DNA from: Didymodactylos carnosus
Lineage: Eukaryota > Rotifera > Eurotatoria > Philodinida > Philodinidae
Assembly: GCA_905250885.1 (NCBI GenBank)
Contig: CAJNOQ010002537.1
Location: 1 to 23,845 of the forward strand
Direction of reading: 5' to 3'
Length of the DNA stretch: 23,845 nucleotides
Below the pieces are notes generated by a model that ran no database searches, was not told the DNA's origin, and was given only the letters and a program-made list of their open reading frames with translations. A program made the translations under genes and the position numbers. Positions 18,701 through 23,845 of this stretch are shown piece after piece (within the stretch, counting starts at the first letter, position 1; every line of letters starts with the position of its first letter).

Positions 18701-19563
18701 ACAACACGCAGTTTTAAAGTGCAAACTACAAAATTTGAAATTTTTAACTACAACTTGTAGTTAAAAATTTTTAACTTTTCTTGTTAGGATTATTGTATCG
18801 AACATCAAAGATAAATCTTAAAAATAAATATTTAATCTTGTAGAGAATTAAATTGTCTACCGTTTGATATATAAAGAAATTTCTTTTATAAATAGAACAT
18901 GCGAGAAAAATGTATTAAAATTTAGTGTAATTTATTCTTAGACATCCGTTATTTTTAATTTCATTTTTTTTTAACTATTTAGTATTTGGAAATATTTTAC
19001 CATCAGTCATAACGATAATTGGAAATATTTTATGTGCTAAACATATAATAACGTTCAAAAATAAATCTTTTTTATCTATGTTATCAAATAGACGACGTAC
19101 AGACGAAAATCGTCGTGTTCTGATTATAATTACGATTGAATGTTTATTAGCAATATTAAATTCATGGTTAATCGATGTTTTACTAAGTATATTCTATTGT
19201 AAAACAAATTTATTTATTGGGAACGATTGTCCTCTATTTATACGAAAATATTATGCTCTAACAACAATATTAGATTTTTTTAATTCAATAACAAATATTT
19301 TTCTACATGGTATATGTTCTAAAATATTTCGACAAGAACTGAGAATATTATTATGTTGTCAAACAGTTAACAAATTAAAAAATAAGTATCTCAATTCTAA
19401 TAAATGTATGACTAGTAAGGTATCATCATATCTACTACAATATCCAACAAAATTAGTACCCTATGAACACAATCTTACACAAGTGATGATGAAAAACTGG
19501 TCACTCACAACACAAATATTAATTAAATATCAAATAAATCAATTAAAAGGAAGTTGGGTTTAG
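15703..19563 (+). CDS. Class A-like seven-transmembrane receptor (orphan GPCR), 3 exons, 493 aa
   Basis: Exons 15703-16390, 16456-16668 and 18983-19563 join at GT-AG sites, all in phase 1, giving 493 residues without a stop. TM1 ~6-28 has LGLFGN (N20 = 1.50). TM2 ~38-60 has LLLAD (D48 = 2.50). C72 fits Cys 3.25. TM3 ends in VQRY (114-117) at the DRY site. TM4 ~135-157 has W135. TM5 ~301-323 has P307. TM6 is ~346-371. TM7 ~392-412 has NSITNIF in place of NPxxY, followed by the helix-8-like CSKIFRQELR. The loop between TM4 and TM5 is about 140 residues, with several Cys and N-glycosylation sites, and is split by intron 1 and encoded partly by all of exon 2. The receptor should sit in the plasma membrane and signal through G proteins; the ligand is unknown, with peptide-receptor style the likeliest. 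The ATG at 15703 starts almost inside TM1, so an upstream exon may exist. Confidence 0.8.
16391..16455 (+). other. GPCR intron 1 (65 bp)
   Basis: GTAGGATTTTT to TTTGTTTTTTAG, very AT-rich and typical of the short introns in compact invertebrate genomes. Reading through it would hit a TAA at 16405, so splicing is required. Confidence 0.8.
16799..18090. mobile_element. Candidate DNA transposon remnant with AAAAAGCGTC subterminal repeats
   Basis: The left end GGCAAGACTAAAAGCATC and the complement of the right end GGCAAAAAAAAAGCGTCC are similar. Counting five more outer bases on each side, 17 of 23 positions match. Both ends carry several AAAGCGT/ACGCTTT copies facing either way, for example the hairpin at 18055-18083. 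No transposase ORF and no clear target duplication are visible. The boundaries are an inference. Confidence 0.35.
17088..17408. repeat. Foldback element in the GPCR intron, ~120-150-bp arms
   Basis: Left-arm blocks GGGGCACT, ATACTTCAA, AGAGATCTCG, TTATTTTAAACTAGA and GAGCTGATAGAA recur as complements between about 17290 and 17408. The centre AAAATCCTTTCGGATTTT forms the apex. Identity is roughly 75-80 percent, so it is an old hairpin. The arm family also appears once, unpaired, at 6638-6700. Confidence 0.75.
18094..18841. mobile_element. TA-flanked MITE with ~62-bp terminal inverted repeats
   Basis: The left terminus CAAGATTTTATATTTATTTT and the complement of the right terminus CAAGATTAAATATTTATTTT agree closely over 62 bp, sharing AAGATTTATCTTTGATGTT. 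TA flanks both ends, as expected of Tc1/mariner-type TA targeting. It is 748 bp with no transposase. The right third contains the two palindromes listed separately. Confidence 0.75.
18655..18767. repeat. Perfect 42-bp-arm hairpin next to a 13-bp-arm palindrome
   Basis: 18655-18696 and 18700-18741 are exact reverse complements (42 of 42) around a GAT loop. Immediately adjacent, 18741-18753 and 18755-18767 are exact complements around one C. If transcribed in the GPCR pre-mRNA, both would fold into stable stems. They may be a nested young foldback. Confidence 0.9.
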
Positions 19564-19617
19564 TGATGATTAAACATTATATATCTTTTGAGATAAACAA
19601 GATAATTCTATATTAAA

Positions 19618-19623
19618 AATAAA
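19618..19623 (+). terminator. Poly(A) signal of the GPCR gene
   Basis: AATAAA lies 55 bp after the receptor stop codon, a normal distance for a short 3' UTR. No other candidate is nearer. Confidence 0.5.
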
Positions 19624-21180
19624 TCGGTTTAACGTTAGAGATTGAACCAGAAATACTTGTAATAAAAATAGTTTGATGATACGAAACAATAGAGAATAGC
19701 AGTGTAAATGAGCTAACTTCCCATAACTTTCAAATCTAATTGTTCTTAGGTGTTCATGTACGTATTCTGATGCTCATTCGCGGTCAGATAGCGTATGACT
19801 TTTCTTATTTATTTGAATACATAGTTTTAAATTATGTTTATTGAATACTGGAGTCATATAATCATTCTTCTGAGTTTCCCGTCTTCTTTCAAATCATTAA
19901 ACGCTTACTTGACAATATTTAGGAGTTCTAATCGAATCAGAATAAATATATTGTGGAGATGATCTACATGATTACAGAAGAAAAAAATAGTTTTAATTTT
20001 GTTTTTTCCACGGCTAGGATAGCTAATATCGGCTTCTGTCGTGGGCTACTGTTTGATATTCTATAGCGGAATCCATTTAAAGAGTTTTAAGAGCCAATGC
20101 AGATAAGCCACGACCAGCCGTGCTCAATCGACTTTCTCTAAACTTGATTTCAATTACATAGGTCAAAAGTACAATCAATAGTAAGTTTTTTGCCGCAAAT
20201 CACAGCTCTACAACCTAAGTAGTTATTGAGATCTTCAAATTTTAAGAAAAGTTGCCGTTTTTTTGGTGGTGAATTAGGATCAATTAGCGTTTAATCTTGG
20301 GTGTGTTATTTTTTAACGGTCGGACTTAGAGATATGAAAATTTCAGCACAAATACAACTTCGATCAGGCTAGAACACAGTACAAGTCCGATCTGTAGATG
20401 TCGTTTTATTAGCAAGTTATAGATGACGCTACCGCTACTACTTCACCATTCATTATCTCGTGCGTAACCAGTTCAGTAAGGCTCAGCCGTTTAGGGTAGA
20501 TACTAGAAGAGTGGAGTGATAAAACGGCAAAAGAAAAACTTTGGACTTCTCAGAGGAACGCGAGATATTGAATTTTTAGCGAAATTTCAGCATCGACGGA
20601 TGGACTCAATCCAAATAAAACCTACCACCATTTGCATCGACGTTTGACATCAGTGGCGAGAACTATCTCATATTATGCAGCTCAGCAAGCTGAACCGAAT
20701 AGTGAAAACCGCAAGCCTCTGGCCGTGTTAGAAAAGAAATGATAGCCATTTTACACTCGCAGCGGAAAAATCCATTTTCGTCATTTTTCGGCGGATTTGA
20801 TCGAACTTGTAGAACATCTGTGGACCACATTATCTAACGCAGAACTTTGAACTTGGTATAAAATGGAAGAGCGCGTCTAGTTCTATATATTTCGATGAAG
20901 AAAAGTTATACTACACCTTAGGGTCTTGAGACAGGAGTTTCTGCAAAACTCGGTTTTCTAGAAAATTTAGTAATCTTAAAATTTCTTTCAGAGCTTTTTC
21001 AACGATATCATTAGATAGCCCTTCAATTCTCCACAAAATGAGATGCTGGCCTAGTTTATACGATCTTGTGTCAAAAAGTGCATTAGAAAATACGACACAG
21101 CTCGAAAACGGCAATACCCACTGACAAAAATAATCAAAATTCATGCCGGATCCCGCGGATTATCAGTATTAAAATATCTG
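19624..21180. other. No gene recognised; weak coding traces
   Basis: Around 20600-20742 one plus frame reads about 45 residues that look protein-like (NPNKTYHHLHRRLTSVARTI) and then meets TGA TAG. A minus ORF at 20911-21144 (77 codons) has a helical C-terminus (IVEKALKEILRLLNFLENRV). I recognise neither. Together they could be remnants of one decayed gene or transposon, but they lie on opposite strands. Confidence 0.35.
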
Positions 21181-21294
21181 GCGATGTTTCTTACCTTTAC
21201 GCAGGATTTTTATACTGTCAGCCCTGACAGAACTCTGCATAGTTTATGTAGGACCAGCATGGAAAAAATCCTGCGTAAAGGTAAGAAACATCGC
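21181..21294. repeat. Small foldback with perfect 31-bp arms
   Basis: 21181-21211 and 21264-21294 are exact reverse complements (GCGATGTTTCTTACCTTTAC onward). The loop holds a second palindrome, CTGTCAGCCCTGACAG (21215-21230). The arms are perfect, so it is recent or maintained. The 104-codon ORF beginning at 21184 reads through it and is probably chance. Confidence 0.85.
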
Positions 21295-21830
21295 AAGACT
21301 TTTTCACTTATTCAATCCACAAGTTTTTTCCTACGAGATCTCACAGAATTTTGTTGGTTGAAAGAAAAAGGATTTTGTTCTCCATGTCTATCCTGCGGTA
21401 TCCAGCAATCTTTTCTCACCAATGTCTGTCAGGATGACCGTGGAGGAAGTTGTCTGTATTTTATTTTTTTTGGAAAGTTTAGTACTTTTATCTTATAAAG
21501 TTATAAAAAATTTTCTCGTGTTCAATAAACTTCTAGAAAACGTATACCTTAATATTTTAACTTTAACACGCATTTTCATGTGTACAAAACCAAACTATTA
21601 ATGATAGTTGAAAAGATCTTTTTTATGTCAGGAACATTCTATTTTTTTCCATCAATAAGACATTAAAGTCATTAGAACGATCACGCTACTGTGGAAAAAA
21701 GATGTATAGCAAAGCAGAGATATCACACTATTCTAAATTTCTTCAGCTTTGAATGGTATCTTCTCGTTTCGTCCCGTTTATTTTCTAGCATTCTATTCAT
21801 TTTTTTCTAGTTTCTGTCTGGAACTGAACT
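21295..21830. other. No gene recognised
   Basis: The tail of the long ORF that starts in the foldback runs to 21498 without any recognisable domain. The rest is AT-rich with no repeat seen. Confidence 0.5.
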
Positions 21831-21960
21831 TGGAATTAAATGTGGCAAATGTGTTAATACTTTAAAATTACCTGTTTCATTGTAACTCGTAAATAAAATA
21901 ATAAATGTAACTTATAAAGCCATCTATCAATTTGGTGTCATGAACAATTGTACTAATGTT
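21831..21960 (+). pseudogene. Possible LINE ORF1 zinc-knuckle relic
   Basis: GGAATTAAATGTGGCAAATG (21832-21851) parallels the GIKCGKC-coding stretch of the LINE at about 9843-9862. TAAAGCCATCTATC (21914-21927) parallels TAAAGCCACCTATC in the third knuckle (9934-9947). Order and approximate spacing (75 against 84 bp) agree. Stops interrupt every frame. It would be a second, much older ORF1 copy. Confidence 0.3.
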
Positions 21961-22011
21961 GAGAGTCTAAAGCGATAACTACATGTTGAAGTTTGTGTAC
22001 ATGCACATATT

Positions 22012-22105
22012 TGAAGTTAGGAACTCAGGAACTGAGAAATTTGTGTAGTCATATATGTGTGTATATGTATGAAGTCACGAACTCAGGAACTTAGAAATTG
22101 ATGTA
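22012..22105. repeat. Tandem duplication, 58-bp unit
   Basis: TGAAGTTAGGAACTCAGGAA at 22012 recurs as TGAAGTCACGAACTCAGGAA at 22070, and similarity continues to about 22105. The spacer is a TATATGTG-type simple sequence. A partial earlier copy of the start may lie near 21986. Confidence 0.6.
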
Positions 22106-23096
22106 ACCGCTCGCCTCGCATAATAGAGGACCACCTGGTCTGGTATTTTGTCCGGCAGGTCGAGTTCTAAAGGATAGTTTTCTATTGCGGTCAAATGATG
22201 CCACCTGCTAGTAGTCCATCGGTAAGTCCGACGTACTTGAAGTCCATCCCGTATTAGAAAATATTGGAGCGAAATTGTTTTGAAAATTGCTATAGGGTTT
22301 ATTTCCGATTTTCTTTGGCGAACATAGACCATGGTCTTCTATTTGACTTTCATGTCATATAATCGGCAGTGGGCTTCTAATAGGGGATCGTCGTCTATTA
22401 TGGGAGAGGGTTTAGTCGTATATATGTGTATATAGATGAATTCAAGAATTAAAAGACTACTAAATCACAAAACAACTTTCACAAGCCTATACAACAAAGA
22501 TAGAATTAAAATCGAAGCACTTCAGAATTCTAAAATGACACAGTAGAAAAGACTTTCTAAAATTTCTGTTCTAAATTTCTATTTGGTCCGATGACGCTTT
22601 TTATCTAGATCATAAATATCAATTTCATTTTGGATAAAAAGGCTTTTTTGATCAAAATATTACAGAGCTGTCAAGTTATCATTATACAATAGAAGGCTGA
22701 CTTAGGGCTAAAGTATTAAATTTTTGACATTCTACGCTACCGAGAGTTCCAAAATAACTCGCGTAGAATCGCACTAGAAAAGCAAGAGTTCCAGAACTTC
22801 AGAATTTGAACACTGCAGAATTTCAGAATCTGAGAATTTCACAGTTTCTACGAATAACTGATATCTTAATGGTTATAGAGAATTAAATTGGCTATCGAAT
22901 CATAAAAAGAAATTTTTGTTTGTGCTGCATACTAGCTGAGATATTGAAATTTTAAAATGAAGAAGATTTCGAAATAATTTAATTCTTTTAATGTACTTTT
23001 TCCAGGTACTTTAGGAAAGGCTGGACCTGTACGGAAGTACCCAGCTGACAAAATTTGAAATAGTACACCTCCCTACATATTTCCGAAAAGTGATTG
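22106..23096. other. No gene recognised; one unassigned minus ORF and short dispersed repeat
   Basis: A minus ORF (22075-22332, 85 codons, ATG at 22332) has a plausible composition (DGLQVRRTYRWTTSRWHHL) but no domain I know. TAGAGAATTAAATTGGCTA at 22877 repeats, with changes, the segment just outside the MITE at 18840. ATTCTACGC/GCGTAGAAT near 22730-22770 forms a small hairpin. Confidence 0.4.
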
Positions 23097-23467
23097 AACT
23101 ACACATCAGTTCTTTGAGATCTTGTTAACTCACACACTACTCGACTAGTGCTACAAAAGGCGTAAGGTATTGACTTTGGCCAAGTGGTTTTTCTTGTAGC
23201 GGTTTTCTAGAAATCCCGTCAAAATCCTATCATCGGGATAGGGTCAGGAACGGGAAAAAATACTAAATTAGCCATAAAATGACATGCTGAAACCGAATTT
23301 CAGGTTAGTTTGGAATCAATATTTATGAGCAATTGAGGATTTTGACGGGATTTCTAGAAAACCGCCATAAGAAAAACCACTTGGCTAAAATCAATACCTT
23401 ACGCCTTTTGTAACACTAGTCGAGTAGTGTGTGAGTTAACGAGATCTCGATGAACTGATGTGTAGTT
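23097..23467. repeat. Foldback element, ~133-bp arms
   Basis: Arms 23097-23229 and about 23334-23467 are reverse complements at roughly 93 percent. Shared blocks include AACTACACATCAGTT, GTTAACTCACACACTACTCG, ACAAAAGGCGTAAGGTATTG and TTTCTAGAAATCCCGTC. The ~105-bp centre is non-coding. High arm identity suggests a fairly recent element. Confidence 0.85.
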
Positions 23468-23701
23468 TTCGAGGGAGGAGGCCAGGAAGGGCCTCACGGC
23501 TACGCTTACTATGAAGAAGTAAAAGATGTTAGAGACTTTATTATTACGTCATACGAACAAACTTCGGAGCCGCTTTTATTTGAATATAAAAAAAGTTATG
23601 TTTTGTTAGAATTTGAGCTCGTCCGACACGATATAAAACGAGTGATATCTGCTAAGGCAGATAAGGTCCTCCAGTCAAAAATTCTTTCCGAATGTCAGTG
23701 A
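23459..23701 (+). pseudogene. Unidentified protein C-terminal fragment (~80 aa), 5' end missing
   Basis: The frame is open from 23459 to the TGA at 23699-23701 without an in-frame ATG near the start. The sequence has strong protein character: EGPHGYAYYEEVKDVRDFII, then LLFEYKKSYVLLEFELVRHD, then IKRVISAKADKVLQSK. It mixes charged helix and beta-like hydrophobic segments, unlike AT-rich noise. I do not recognise the family. The fragment begins at the right tip of the foldback at 23097-23467, so either that element interrupted the gene or an acceptor at 23485 (GGCCAG) starts a terminal exon. The upstream side shows no matching coding sequence. Confidence 0.45.
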
Positions 23702-23845
23702 AGAAAATCTTATTTACAGATAGAAATATGCAACTTTGTATGCTCTTTTCAGCTAGCAGTATGAGAACGCTTGATAGTATTAGATAAGGTCAGATTTCGC
23801 TGTTCTGGCACCCCTAAAAATGCTTCAATTCAGAACTTATGGCCG
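23702..23845. other. Right edge, nothing recognised
   Basis: Short non-coding sequence after the stop of the fragment; no poly(A) signal is obvious before the window ends. Confidence 0.5.

Larger units (their letters stand above)
16669..18982 (+). other. GPCR intron 2 (2,314 bp), filled with inverted-repeat elements
   Basis: Donor GTAAGAATTAAA, acceptor TTTAACTATTTAG. It is about 35 times longer than intron 1 and almost wholly accounted for by a candidate TIR element (16799-18090), a foldback nested in it (17088-17408) and a TA-flanked MITE (18094-18841). A run of nine C lies at 16924-16932. Confidence 0.75.

Noticed and set aside
18655..18741. microRNA precursor
   Set aside because: A perfect 42-bp stem with a 3-nt loop lacks the bulges and loop size of animal pre-miRNAs. 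Its position in a MITE favours a foldback origin.
21184..21498. 104-codon ORF
   Set aside because: It starts inside a perfect inverted repeat, reads through the hairpin, and shows no recognisable domain.
22012..22105. CRISPR-like direct repeats
   Set aside because: Only two imperfect units of a tandem duplication are present, with simple-sequence spacers, in a eukaryotic context.

Overview
The window looks like a repeat-rich, AT-rich stretch of animal nuclear genome, and the best fit is a bdelloid rotifer. The grounds are a 7TM receptor gene split by GT-AG introns (one only 65 bp), a ribonuclease-inhibitor-type LRR relic, an arginine-type ADP-ribosyltransferase (ART) relic followed by a TPR-linker-like segment, a CCHC/EN/RT LINE, and many short non-autonomous transposons. 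The species is inferred from gene style alone. No prokaryotic features (operons, Shine-Dalgarno sites) are visible.

Layout. 1-3300: a foldback palindrome at the left edge, a broken three-finger C2H2 fragment (197-624), a tRNA-like Pol III relic (minus strand, near 1630-1706), two palindromic nuclear-receptor-like sites, a TTAATGAA cluster and a 265-bp foldback (3023-3287). 4154-5790: two pseudogenes on the plus strand, an LRR gene with three stops and a frameshift, then an ART-domain fragment with a frameshift. 5975-6351: a hAT-like MITE with a near-perfect 8-bp target duplication. 6993-7414: another foldback. 7653-7907 (minus): a possible small secreted or peptide-precursor protein.

8051-13878: the most unusual structure. 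A degenerate LINE (9284-12656) fills exactly the space between two direct repeats of about 1.2 kb. The first ~180 bp of the repeats are diverged and the last 1,056 bp are identical. The LINE has lost most of its endonuclease through a fusion of ORF1 to ORF2 and carries four in-frame stops plus one frameshift.

15703-19563: the one convincing intact gene, a 493-residue class A-like GPCR in three exons with consistent phase-1 splice sites. It has a very large second extracellular loop (~140 residues) and a 2.3-kb second intron packed with inverted-repeat elements, including a perfect 42-bp-arm hairpin. 19564-23845: no intact gene; a 31-bp perfect foldback, a possible LINE ORF1 zinc-knuckle relic, a 58-bp tandem duplication, a 371-bp foldback and an unidentified coding fragment (23459-23701) that starts at that foldback.

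The genes do not form a pathway. The picture is a subtelomere-like or accessory region: decayed immune-type and ART genes and transposon debris around one surviving receptor gene.
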